This document shows positions 1-6,804 of a DNA stretch of 12,129 nucleotides, piece by piece. Position 1 is the first letter of the stretch, and each line of letters starts with the position of its first letter. Made by a program: the position numbers and the translations under genes. The notes under the pieces are model-generated. The model saw only the letters and a list, made by a program, of their open reading frames with translations, was not told the DNA's origin and did not search any database. Source of the DNA: an uncultured Burkholderiales bacterium (lineage in GTDB: Bacteria; Pseudomonadota; Gammaproteobacteria; Burkholderiales; Burkholderiaceae_C); contig CAIQIL010000629.1 in assembly GCA_903871865.1 (NCBI GenBank), positions 1-12,129 on the forward strand. Reading direction: 5' to 3'.

Positions 1-389
1 ATGTCCTGGCCCTCGCGCATCTCGAACTCACCCGTCCAGTCGTGCACCTTGCAGAAATGCAGGCGCACGCGTGCGTGCGGGTAGTCCATCAGCTCGACCT
101 TCCAGACCTGCGCATCGCCGATGGTGATGCCCAGCTCTTCGTCGAGCTCGCGGCGCAATGCCGCCTCCACCGTTTCGCCCGCTTCGAGCTTGCCGCCCGG
201 GAACTCCCAGTGGCCGGCGTAGACCTTGCCGGGCGGGCGCGAGGTCAAGAGGAAGCGACTGTCAGGCCCTTCTCGGCCCTCGGCATCGCGCTCGATCAGC
301 ACGCCCACGGCCACATCGACCGGCGGGCGGTCGGTGGCGTCCATCACGTGGTACGGCTTGCGCTCGGGCGTGGGTGCGGCGGTGCTCAT
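1..389 (-). CDS. NUDIX hydrolase, MutT-like (C-terminus cut by window edge)
   Basis: Predicted NUDIX pyrophosphohydrolase of the MutT type. Members hydrolyse nucleoside diphosphates linked to another moiety; MutT itself removes oxidised dGTP from the nucleotide pool in the cytoplasm. About 129 residues are visible from the ATG at 389. Residues 66-88 match the full NUDIX box (G-x5-E-x7-REL-x-EE-x-G-I) with no missing key residue: G66, E72, R80, E81, E84, E85 and G87. The preceding residues (GHWEFPGG) are also typical of MutT. The reading frame is still open at base 1, so some C-terminal residues, or a fused domain such as the thiamine-phosphate synthase domain found on some MutT proteins, lie outside the window. 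The start codon overlaps the stop of the upstream ATPase gene as ATGA, so the two are probably cotranslated. Substrate specificity cannot be read from the sequence. Confidence 0.9.
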   Translation of the reverse strand, partial: MSTAAPTPERKPYHVMDATDRPPVDVAVGVLIERDAEGREGPDSRFLLTSRPPGKVYAGHWEFPGGKLEAGETVEAALRRELDEELGITIGDAQVWKVELMDYPHARVRLHFCKVHDWTGEFEMREGQD

Positions 390-1312
390 GCGCGCTCCCC
401 CGCTGCGCCACCCGCGCGGCCGGCATGGTCCCGCGCAAACTGGTAAGCCACACGGCCTGAACGCGAACCGCGCTCGATGGCCCAGACCAGGGCCTCGGGG
501 CGCGCCGCCTCGATGGCCGCCGCATCGCTCAGGCCGAAGTGCCGCAACCACTGCGCCACGATGGCCAGGTACTCGTCCTGGCTGAAGGGGTAGAAGCTGA
601 CCCACAGGCCGAAGCGCTCGGACAGCGAGATCTTTTCCTCGACCACCTCGCCCGGGTGCAACTCGCCGTCGGCGCCGCGCGAGTAGGTCTTGTTGTCCGA
701 GTGGTACTCGGGCAGCAGGTGGCGGCGGTTGGACGTGGCCACGATGAGCACGTTGTCACCGCTGGCCGAGACGGTGCCGTCCAGGATGGACTTCAGCGCC
801 TTGTAACCCGGCTCGCCTTCGTCGAAGCTGAGGTCGTCACAGAACACGATGAAGCGCTCAGGGCGCGCACTGACCAGCTCGACCAGGTCGGGCAAGTCGA
901 TGAGGTCGGCCTTGTCCACCTCGATGAGGCGCAGGCCCTCGCCCGCATGGGCGTGCAAGGCGGCCTTGACCAGCGAGGACTTGCCCGTGCCACGTGCGCC
1001 CGACAGCAGCACGTTGTTGGCGGTGCGGCCGGCCACGAACTGCGCGAGGTTGCGGGCGAAGCGCTCCTTCTGCGTGTCCACCTCTTTCAGGTCGGCATAG
1101 GCGATGTGCGCCACATGCCGCACCGGCTCCAGCCAGCCCACGCCCCAGGCCGCGCTGCTGCGCTTGCGATAGCGAAAAGCCACGGAGGCCGACCAGTCCG
1201 GCGCGATGACCGGCGGGTGGTGGGGCGATGGCAGAACGGCCTCCAGGCGCTGCAGGAGGCCTTCGGCGCGGGCGAGGAAAGAGTCGAGTGGGGGCTGTGC
1301 GGGCTGGTCCAT
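386..1312 (-). CDS. DUF815 family AAA-type ATPase
   Basis: A 308-residue cytoplasmic P-loop ATPase of the DUF815 family, whose cellular role is not established. Visible motifs are a Walker A loop at residues 105-112 (GARGTGKS), a Walker B strand at 155-160 ending in the acidic pair D159-D160, and a sensor-1-like ATSN at 192-195. The region around residues 200-245 (EYHSDNKTY, then LSERFGLWVSFYPF) is characteristic of the family. No signal peptide or membrane segment is seen. The ATG at 1312 has no recognisable Shine-Dalgarno sequence, but a TACACT hexamer lies 8 bases upstream, so a near-leaderless mRNA is possible. The 3' end overlaps the NUDIX gene by 4 bases. The adjacent NUDIX gene does not reveal a shared substrate. 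Family assignment is firm; function is unknown. Confidence 0.9.
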   Translation of the reverse strand: MDQPAQPPLDSFLARAEGLLQRLEAVLPSPHHPPVIAPDWSASVAFRYRKRSSAAWGVGWLEPVRHVAHIAYADLKEVDTQKERFARNLAQFVAGRTANNVLLSGARGTGKSSLVKAALHAHAGEGLRLIEVDKADLIDLPDLVELVSARPERFIVFCDDLSFDEGEPGYKALKSILDGTVSASGDNVLIVATSNRRHLLPEYHSDNKTYSRGADGELHPGEVVEEKISLSERFGLWVSFYPFSQDEYLAIVAQWLRHFGLSDAAAIEAARPEALVWAIERGSRSGRVAYQFARDHAGRAGGAAGERA

Positions 1313-1320
1313 GGGGACCG

Positions 1321-1326
1321 AGTGTA
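1321..1326 (-). promoter_or_regulatory. possible -10 hexamer for the DUF815 gene
   Basis: The minus strand reads TACACT, a good match to the sigma-70 -10 consensus, ending 8 bases before the ATG at 1312. Transcription starting 7-8 bases downstream would give almost no 5' leader, which fits the missing Shine-Dalgarno sequence. No convincing -35 element lies 16-18 bases further upstream, so this rests on the hexamer and its position alone. Confidence 0.3.
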
Positions 1327-1347
1327 TGGCCTGGGCAAGCCCCTGGT

Positions 1348-1371
1348 TCAGGGCGTGAATCAGGGCGTGAA
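1348..1371. repeat. perfect 12-bp tandem duplication spanning a stop codon
   Basis: The 12-base unit TCAGGGCGTGAA occurs twice head to tail with no mismatch, at 1348-1359 and 1360-1371. On the minus strand it encodes Phe-Thr-Pro-stop, so the TPR/pseudoprotease gene ends with FTP-stop followed in frame by a second FTP-stop. The second copy lies after the functional stop and is not translated unless the first stop is read through. Confidence 0.9.
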
Positions 1372-2622
1372 GACCAGGACCTGCAAGGTGGTGCGCATGG
1401 CACGTTCGTAGATCTCGTCGGCCCCCACAGCGCGCGGCTTGGCCTCGGCATCCACCGCGCCGAAGCGCTCGCCAAAGCCCTGGCGCAAGGCCGCCACCGT
1501 GAGCATCTGGTCGCTGGTGCTCGCCTGTCCAGGACGGCCCACGGCGATGCCCACGAGCCGTCCGCCCGGGTCAAAGACCGGGCCACCGCGCCAACCGGCG
1601 CCCGGCAAGGCCAGGCCCAGGCGGGTGATGCCCGCAGGCGCACTGGCGGTGGGCATGCCCAGGAAGCCTGCGCGCATCACCGGCCAGGCGGGCTGCGCCT
1701 GGGTGTCTGCGGGCACGTCCAGGCCGAACACGGGCGAGCCCGGGAAGGCATCGCGGGGCGCCATGAGGTCACCGCCGGCCACCGGCAGGGGCGCCGACAG
1801 GTGCAGCATCACCAAGGGCGACAGATCGTCGTCGTCCACGTGCCCCGGGCCGTGACCGGCGCCATGGTCCCGGTGGGCCGAGACCGTCTGACCCAAGCCA
1901 TTGCGAAGCCAGATGCGCACCGGACCCGAAGCCGGCAGGGCCTCGCGGGGCACCAAAGCATGTTCGCCATCGGCCAGCAACACGCCCGTGGCCACGGCAC
2001 GCGTGCCCGGCAGCGGCGCCGCACCGGTGGCGTAGGGCGCCAGGCGACCGGGCAGCTTGAGCAGCTCACCCTGCGCCTGCATGAGGCCCGACTGGAAGCT
2101 GCGCCGCACCGCCTGCACGGCAGGATGCCCCGGCTCGCGGGCTTCGGCCTGCTGCAAGGTTTTCTCGGCCACGCCCACCTGTGCACCCAGGTTCAACAAC
2201 CAGGCGTACAGCACAGCACCCTCCACCTCGTCAAGGTGGACGCCAGCCGTGTGCGCGGCAAAAGCCAGCGCCTGCCGATACCGGCCAGCCTGCATCTGTG
2301 TGCGCAGCACACCCAGCTCGATGTTGGCCTGGTGGGCCATCAGCCCGGCTTGGTCGAAGGCCGCGCTGGCCCCATCGACGTCACCGAGACCGAGTTTGCG
2401 CTCGCCCTCGGAGATCAGGCGGCTGAGCTCGGCGCGCGAAGCCGGCGTGCTGCCGGCGCCATGGTCATGGGCTTGGTGGGCATGCGCCGATGCGGCTGCC
2501 ACGGACAAGGGCAACAAGGGCAGGCCATCGCCCTTCACAGGGCTTGTAGCGGGACCTGCCCAACCCGCTGCCGCCACGCTCAGCGCGGCAGCAGCACTCA
2601 CCACATGAGCGCAGCGAATCAC
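1360..2622 (-). CDS. exported TPR protein with trypsin-like domain lacking catalytic residues
   Basis: A 420-residue predicted exported protein. Residues 1-23 form a signal peptide (short positive N-terminus, Ala-rich core, cleavage near GWAGPA). Residues 47-54 are His-rich (H47, H49, H52, H54). Residues 62-175 are helical with TPR-like spacing. Residues 207-365 resemble an HtrA/trypsin-like protease fold, ending in WRGGPVFDPGGRLVGIAV where active enzymes have GNSGGP. By eye the nucleophile position is R345 and the catalytic His region (VPREAL, 224-229) has no His; only an Asp near 263-266 could remain. A second His/Asp-rich loop lies at 250-266. It is therefore probably a non-catalytic scaffold or binding protein. 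The start is a GTG that overlaps the stop of the secreted nucleotidase gene (GTGA), implying translational coupling. I do not recognise a named family, and the fold assignment by eye is moderate. Confidence 0.75.
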   Translation of the reverse strand: MIRCAHVVSAAAALSVAAAGWAGPATSPVKGDGLPLLPLSVAAASAHAHQAHDHGAGSTPASRAELSRLISEGERKLGLGDVDGASAAFDQAGLMAHQANIELGVLRTQMQAGRYRQALAFAAHTAGVHLDEVEGAVLYAWLLNLGAQVGVAEKTLQQAEAREPGHPAVQAVRRSFQSGLMQAQGELLKLPGRLAPYATGAAPLPGTRAVATGVLLADGEHALVPREALPASGPVRIWLRNGLGQTVSAHRDHGAGHGPGHVDDDDLSPLVMLHLSAPLPVAGGDLMAPRDAFPGSPVFGLDVPADTQAQPAWPVMRAGFLGMPTASAPAGITRLGLALPGAGWRGGPVFDPGGRLVGIAVGRPGQASTSDQMLTVAALRQGFGERFGAVDAEAKPRAVGADEIYERAMRTTLQVLVFTP

Positions 2623-4586
2623 TGGCGGGTGATCCGGGGCTTGGCCAGCTCGACGGCCGTCGGGTTGTAGGCCACGTTGCCGTTCTTGTACAGCGACAGG
2701 TAGGAGATCAGGGCATCGATGTCCTGAGCGCCGCCCTGCACGCTGGTGCCGCCGACGAACACGCCGAAGCCGTCACCGCCGGTGGCCATGAAGTTGTTCA
2801 CGGTCACGCGGTAGGTCTTGGTCGGGTTCTGCACCACGCCGCCGACCACGAGCATCTCGGTCGGGCCAGTGACCACGGGAGGCACCACGGTCACGTCAGT
2901 CGGGGTGTAGCTGACGGTGGTGATGCGGCTACCGCAGGTCGCCGTCGTCGCCGAGTCCCAGGTGTACTTGAGGCTGCTGGAGATCTGCATGATGCGGTTG
3001 GCCGTGCCCTGGCCGTTGCAGTTGGCGAACTGCTGCTCCAGCACGTCCTTGATCTGCTGCGTCGTCAGGGTCATCGTCACCAGGCTGTTGCCGAAGGGCT
3101 GGACCGTGAAGGCGTCGGCGTAGGTCAGGTTGTACGGGTAGGTCGTGGCGGGCGTGGTCGTGGGCACCACGAAACCGGGGCTGCGCACGCCACCGGCGTT
3201 CATGAAGGCGATCTGTGCACCGCCCAGAGACACCGGCTGGGTGGCCGACAGCTGGGCGTCGGCGATCAGGTCACCGGCTTCCATTTCGCCAGCGGCGTTG
3301 GCGCTGTTGGTCATGCCGGCGGTGATGGTGCCCACCACGGCGTTGGCCAGGGGCGAGACGGCCGACTTGTAGGCAGCGACCACGTTCTTGACCGTGGGGT
3401 CGGTGGTGATGGCGCTGTTGATGGCGGCGTCGTTCTGGGCCACCAGCACGTTGCGCGGGCTCACGGCGGTGATGTCACGTGTGGTCGGGTCGATGGTCAC
3501 GTCCACTTCGGTCAGCACGCGGCCGAAAGCGCTGGAGCTGGTGACGGGCACCAGGCGACCGGCCTTGTTGGGCATGCCGGTGGGGCGGGTCGTGGTGACG
3601 GCGTTGGCCAGGGTCGTGCCACGCACGTCGACGGTGGTGGCCGAGCAGTTGTAAGCCGAGTGGGTGTGGCCGCTGATGACCAGGTCCACGGCGTTGTCCA
3701 GGCGCTTGACGATGGCGCGGATGTCGGAGTCGGTGCCGTCAACGTTCTTCAGATCGCCCGTGCAACCGTTGATGTCGCTGGTGATGGGCTGGTTGGTGCT
3801 GCCCGTGACGACGTTCTGGAAGCCGCCTTGGTGGATCAGCACGACGATGGACTCGACGCCTTGGGCGCGCAGGCGGGGCACCAGGGCGTTGACGGTGTCG
3901 GCTTCGTCCTGGAAGGTCAGGCCGGCCACGCCGGTGGGGGTGACGATGCCGGGCGTGCCCTTGAGGGTCATGCCGATGAAGGCCACCTTGACGCCGTTGA
4001 AGGTCTTGATGCCATAGGCAGGCAGCAGGGTCTTGCCGGTGGCGTTCTCGACCACGTTGGCCGACAGCCACTTGAACTTGGCGCCGTCGAAGGTGCCCTG
4101 GGTGGCCGAGCCGAAGCCCTTGCAGCTGTTGACTTCCTGCACACCGTTGGTGGTCTTGCAGCCGCCGTTCTGCAGGCGCTTGAGCTCGTCCTTGCCCTTG
4201 TCGAATTCGTGGTTGCCGACGGCGTTGAATTCGACACCGATCTTGTTGAGCGTCTCCACCGAAGGCTCGTCGAAGAACAGGGCGGAGATCAGCGGCGAGG
4301 CGCCGATGAAGTCGCCAGCACCCACCACCACGTTCAGCGGGTTGGTGGCTTTCATGCGTGCCACGTAGGCGGCCATGAACTCGGCGCCACCGACGGCGGG
4401 ACGGCTGGCGGTCGGCACCAGGGTGTTGACACCGAAGGTGCCCGGGGTTTCGAGGGTGCCGTGGTAGTCATTGAAGCCAATGATCTTGACGGTGAAGGGG
4501 GCCTTGGTGGCGGTCTGGGCGACGGCACAACCGGCGAAGGACGAGAAGGCCAGGGCGAGGCTGGCGCAGATCAGGCGGACTTGCAT
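2619..4586 (-). CDS. secreted 5'-nucleotidase / 2',3'-cyclic phosphodiesterase family (UshA-type)
   Basis: A 655-residue exported metallophosphoesterase of the UshA/5'-nucleotidase family, which removes phosphate from extracellular nucleotides using two metal ions. The N-terminal metal-binding domain shows FNDYHG (D40, H42), GD at 91-92, GNHE at 124-127, H252 in VLIHQGG and GHTH at 306-309, so every metal-ligand motif is present. The C-terminal nucleotide-binding domain shows NAGGVR at 463-468, PFGN at 497-500 and a GGDGFGVF segment at 603-610. A signal peptide covers residues 1-24. C143/C155, C275/C314 and C523/C551 could form disulphides, as expected outside the cytoplasm. The start at 4586 is supported by AAGGA 7 bases upstream; a 95-codon upstream extension of the frame is low-complexity and runs into the next gene. 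The gene lies 62 bases downstream of the PEP-CTERM gene and is coupled to the TPR/pseudoprotease gene. The exact substrate is not determinable. Confidence 0.93.
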   Translation of the reverse strand: MQVRLICASLALAFSSFAGCAVAQTATKAPFTVKIIGFNDYHGTLETPGTFGVNTLVPTASRPAVGGAEFMAAYVARMKATNPLNVVVGAGDFIGASPLISALFFDEPSVETLNKIGVEFNAVGNHEFDKGKDELKRLQNGGCKTTNGVQEVNSCKGFGSATQGTFDGAKFKWLSANVVENATGKTLLPAYGIKTFNGVKVAFIGMTLKGTPGIVTPTGVAGLTFQDEADTVNALVPRLRAQGVESIVVLIHQGGFQNVVTGSTNQPITSDINGCTGDLKNVDGTDSDIRAIVKRLDNAVDLVISGHTHSAYNCSATTVDVRGTTLANAVTTTRPTGMPNKAGRLVPVTSSSAFGRVLTEVDVTIDPTTRDITAVSPRNVLVAQNDAAINSAITTDPTVKNVVAAYKSAVSPLANAVVGTITAGMTNSANAAGEMEAGDLIADAQLSATQPVSLGGAQIAFMNAGGVRSPGFVVPTTTPATTYPYNLTYADAFTVQPFGNSLVTMTLTTQQIKDVLEQQFANCNGQGTANRIMQISSSLKYTWDSATTATCGSRITTVSYTPTDVTVVPPVVTGPTEMLVVGGVVQNPTKTYRVTVNNFMATGGDGFGVFVGGTSVQGGAQDIDALISYLSLYKNGNVAYNPTAVELAKPRITRQ

Positions 4587-4648
4587 GGGTGATTCCTTGG
4601 GATGCGGTGGGTTCGGCGTTCGGTGCAGGCGCGGATCGGGCGCGCGGA

Positions 4649-5254
4649 TCAACCGCGGGCGCGGCGACGCGACACAAGGCCAACGACGCCGGCAGCGGCC
4701 AGGACCAGGGCCAGGCCGGTGGGCTCGGGCACGGCGGTGACGGACAGGCTGCCAGCGGTGCTGTTGAGCGCGAAACCACCATCGGTCACGGACTGCAGCA
4801 GCGAGCCGGTCACGGTGTAGGTGCCAGCGCCCAGCACGACTTGCAGCTGGCTGAAATCGACGTTGCCCCACGCTTCGGCGGCGGTGTTGGCGAAGGGCAG
4901 CACGGCGTCGCCCAGGTCGCGGGGGGTCACGGCAGAGGTGTTGAGCAACTGGGTGCCGGCGGCCGAGGTGATGGACACGTTGAAGATGTCGCCAGCGGTG
5001 TACAGATCGACCACGCGCAGGATGGCCTTGTCGGTGACGGTGAAGGTGAAGCTCAGGGTGTCGGCGTCGCCGGCAGCGGAGCTGTAGTCCACATCGATCC
5101 AGTTCAGGGCGTTGGCGGCCGAGGTGGACAGGGCGTCCACGGTGAGGGCGTTCCAGCTGCCATCTTGCGCCACGGGGATGGCGGTGGCGGCTTGGGCGGC
5201 GATGGCCGACAGGGCGAAAGACGCGGCGACGAAGGACGAGCGCAGGATGGACAT
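4649..5254 (-). CDS. PEP-CTERM sorting domain protein
   Basis: A 201-residue predicted surface protein. It has a signal peptide (cleavage near AAQA at 19-22) and a C-terminal PEP-CTERM tripartite signal: VPEP at 175-178, a hydrophobic helix (about 179-194) and a terminal basic cluster SRRRAR. Such tails are recognised by an exosortase and removed during export to the cell surface or extracellular matrix. The body (24-174) is rich in Ala, Thr, Ser and Val, has no Cys, and looks like a beta-sandwich; its function is unknown. The ATG at 5254 is preferred over an in-frame TTG two codons upstream because GGAG sits 6 bases before the ATG. No exosortase gene is in the window. The gene precedes the secreted nucleotidase on the same strand and may share its transcript. 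Confidence 0.9.
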   Translation of the reverse strand: MSILRSSFVAASFALSAIAAQAATAIPVAQDGSWNALTVDALSTSAANALNWIDVDYSSAAGDADTLSFTFTVTDKAILRVVDLYTAGDIFNVSITSAAGTQLLNTSAVTPRDLGDAVLPFANTAAEAWGNVDFSQLQVVLGAGTYTVTGSLLQSVTDGGFALNSTAGSLSVTAVPEPTGLALVLAAAGVVGLVSRRRARG

Positions 5255-5374
5255 GGACAACTCCGATCAGGGTGAATTGCCATGGATGAGACCAGAGCGC
5301 TGTGACGCCGTCGTGGCGCGCACCTGATCCGAAAGCGACTCAGAAGTGCGGACAGGCCCACGGCCCGTGACAGT
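5255..5374 (-). other. intergenic gap between slmA and the PEP-CTERM gene
   Basis: These 120 bases must hold any slmA transcription end and the PEP-CTERM promoter. I see the GGAG ribosome-binding site (5261-5264 on the minus strand) and an imperfect inverted repeat, CGCC-GTCGT-GGCG, near 5306-5318. There is no T-tract after the hairpin and no convincing -35/-10 pair, so neither a terminator nor a promoter is called. Confidence 0.5.
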
Positions 5375-6010
5375 TCACCCCAGCAGCAGGCGCAGGGTGG
5401 CGTCCAGGTGCTCCGTGGGCTTGCGGGCAAAGCCCGTGCGCACATGGCGCTGCCAGCGACCCAAGACAAGGCTGATGGCGGCCGAGGCGGCGGCCTGGGC
5501 GTCCACCGTCGGTGACTGCGAACCACGCGCCTCGGCCAGGGCGCGGCAAGGCTGGCGCAAGAGGGATTCGAGCCGGTCGATGCACTGGTTGATGCGCAGG
5601 TTCAGCCGCGCGTGCTCGAACACCAGCGCGTCACCGGCCAGCACGCGGCCCATGCCGGGGTTTGTTTCGGCGAACTGCAGCAAGGCCGTGACGATGCGGG
5701 CGAGCTGCGCCGCCGGGTCGGGTTCACGCGCCAGCACCTGGTTGGCCAGGGTGAACAGGCTTTCCTCGATGAAAGCGATGAGGCCTTCGAACATCTGCGC
5801 CTTGCTGGCGAAGTGGCGGTACAGCGCGGCCTCGCTCACGTCCAGGCGGGCGGCCAGGGCGGCGGTGGTGATGCGGTCGGCCTCGGGCGCTTCCAGCATG
5901 GCGGCCAGGGCTTGCAGGATTTGCAGGCGGCGCTCGCCAGGCTTGGGGCGGGTGCGCTTGGCGACGGGGGCCGCCTCGGGAACAGCCTCAAGAGGGGCGT
6001 CAGGTGTCAT
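5375..6010 (-). CDS. slmA: nucleoid occlusion factor SlmA-like TetR-family protein
   Basis: A 211-residue TetR-family DNA-binding protein that closely resembles SlmA, the factor that binds chromosomal sites and blocks FtsZ ring assembly over the nucleoid. The helix-turn-helix lies at residues 47-67 (RITTAALAARL then VSEAALYRHF). The following region (SK, MF, GLI, FIEESL, then NPGM, RVLAGDALVFE, RLNLRINQ, R-LE--LRQ) matches the E. coli SlmA pattern through the dimerisation domain, not only the HTH. Residues 1-22 are a poorly conserved tail rich in Pro and Ala. The ATG at 6010 is used because the upstream extension of the frame runs through the neighbouring HAD gene and is not TetR-like. It overlaps the HAD stop codon by 4 bases (ATGA), so expression probably depends on the argB-HAD transcript. 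Whether it acts on FtsZ in this organism is inference from homology. Confidence 0.85.
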   Translation of the reverse strand: MTPDAPLEAVPEAAPVAKRTRPKPGERRLQILQALAAMLEAPEADRITTAALAARLDVSEAALYRHFASKAQMFEGLIAFIEESLFTLANQVLAREPDPAAQLARIVTALLQFAETNPGMGRVLAGDALVFEHARLNLRINQCIDRLESLLRQPCRALAEARGSQSPTVDAQAAASAAISLVLGRWQRHVRTGFARKPTEHLDATLRLLLG

Positions 6011-6699
6011 GGCCAAGCGTGCAGGGACCTCAGTGATCTGATTCTGGCACACACCCAGGGCGGGCGGCCGTGCAGCGAGATGCCGGCTTCCGGCCCGTGC
6101 GGGTTGCGGCTGTGGTGGCTGTGCAGGTAGTGCTGCATCCACACCGTGCGCATCCCCAGGCGGCGCGCGCTTTTCAGGTTGGCCACCGTGTCTTCGACCA
6201 GCACGCAGCGGTGCGCCGGCAAACGGTGGCGCGCCAGGATGGCCCGCAGGCTGCGCACATCGGGCTTGGGGCGCAAGGCGCCGAACACGCGCATGTGCTC
6301 GATGGCGATGATGCCTTCGAAGCACGAGGCCAGATCGAGCGCCGTGAGCACGCGCTTGGCGTACGCGGCCGGGGCGTTGGTGAGCAGGAATTTGCGCCCG
6401 GGCAGGCGCTTCAAGGCCTCGCGGTCGGCCGGGGGCATGCGCAGGTCGGCCTCCAGCCCGGGCAAGGTGTGGGTCTGCGCCAGGAAGTGGGCCGCGCGCA
6501 CGCCGTGGTGGCGCTCCAGGCCCAGCAGCGTGGCCCCGTAGCGGCGCCAGTAGTGCAGGCGCAGGGCGTCGGCCTCGGGACGCGGCAGGCCCAGGTGCTG
6601 TTCGATGTAATCCGTCATCGAGCCATTGAGCCTGCCGAACACCGCATGGCTGGCGTCATGCAGGGTGTTGTCGAGGTCGAACAGCCAGATGGGCTTCAT
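6007..6699 (-). CDS. pyrimidine 5'-nucleotidase, HAD superfamily
   Basis: A 230-residue cytoplasmic HAD-superfamily hydrolase resembling the pyrimidine 5'-nucleotidase (SDT1-like) group, which dephosphorylates pyrimidine nucleoside monophosphates. All four HAD motifs are visible: motif I DLDNT at 8-12 (nucleophile D8, acid/base D10), motif II LLTNAP at 105-110, motif III lysine K145 in RPKPDV, and motif IV VLVEDTVANLKSA at 167-178 with E169 and D170. A helical cap lies between about 15 and 95. The ATG at 6699 begins just before the conserved LFDLDNT strand; an upstream frame extension (6700-6804) is rejected because it translates a palindromic intergenic repeat. The gene lies between argB and slmA on one strand and overlaps slmA by 4 bases. 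This arrangement is common in Burkholderiales. The precise substrate is inferred from family only. Confidence 0.87.
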   Translation of the reverse strand: MKPIWLFDLDNTLHDASHAVFGRLNGSMTDYIEQHLGLPRPEADALRLHYWRRYGATLLGLERHHGVRAAHFLAQTHTLPGLEADLRMPPADREALKRLPGRKFLLTNAPAAYAKRVLTALDLASCFEGIIAIEHMRVFGALRPKPDVRSLRAILARHRLPAHRCVLVEDTVANLKSARRLGMRTVWMQHYLHSHHSRNPHGPEAGISLHGRPPWVCARIRSLRSLHAWP

Positions 6700-6711
6700 G
6701 CGGTTTGCACC

Positions 6712-6803
6712 ATGCGGGGAAGGGCCTGCCGCCGGGCCGCCCCAAGGCAGGGCGCCTCCCCCTCGGGGGGCTGCGAAGGCGCGCAGCGGCAAGCTGGGGG
6801 GCA
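6712..6803. repeat. GC-rich palindromic intergenic element, probably dispersed in the genome
   Basis: Almost all of the argB-HAD gap is a GC-rich palindromic segment centred on CTCCCCCTCGGGGGGC at 6756-6771, flanked by short complementary or near-repeated blocks (AAGGCAGGGCGCC, GAAGGCGCGCAGC). Its spurious minus-strand translation begins PPSLPLRAFAAP, a string I recall seeing as a mis-annotated N-terminus in Comamonadaceae proteins; this suggests many copies elsewhere. That recollection could not be checked here. In mRNA the central part would fold into a strong hairpin between argB and the HAD gene, which could stabilise or attenuate the transcript. Confidence 0.55.
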
Positions 6804-6804
6804 C

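Noticed and set aside
1228..2670. A 480-codon plus-strand open frame opposite the TPR/pseudoprotease gene
   Set aside because: Arg/Gly/His-rich, no domain, and opposed by a minus-strand gene with a signal peptide and a coupled start.
4521..4586. Possible lipobox (FAGC) in the nucleotidase signal peptide
   Set aside because: Phe at -3 is a poor match, and an AVAQ cleavage site just after it fits ordinary signal peptidase I better.
4643..4657. Hairpin CGCGG-ATCAA-CCGCG at the 3' end of the PEP-CTERM gene
   Set aside because: Five-base stem overlapping the stop codon with no T-tract; too weak to call a terminator in sequence this GC-rich.
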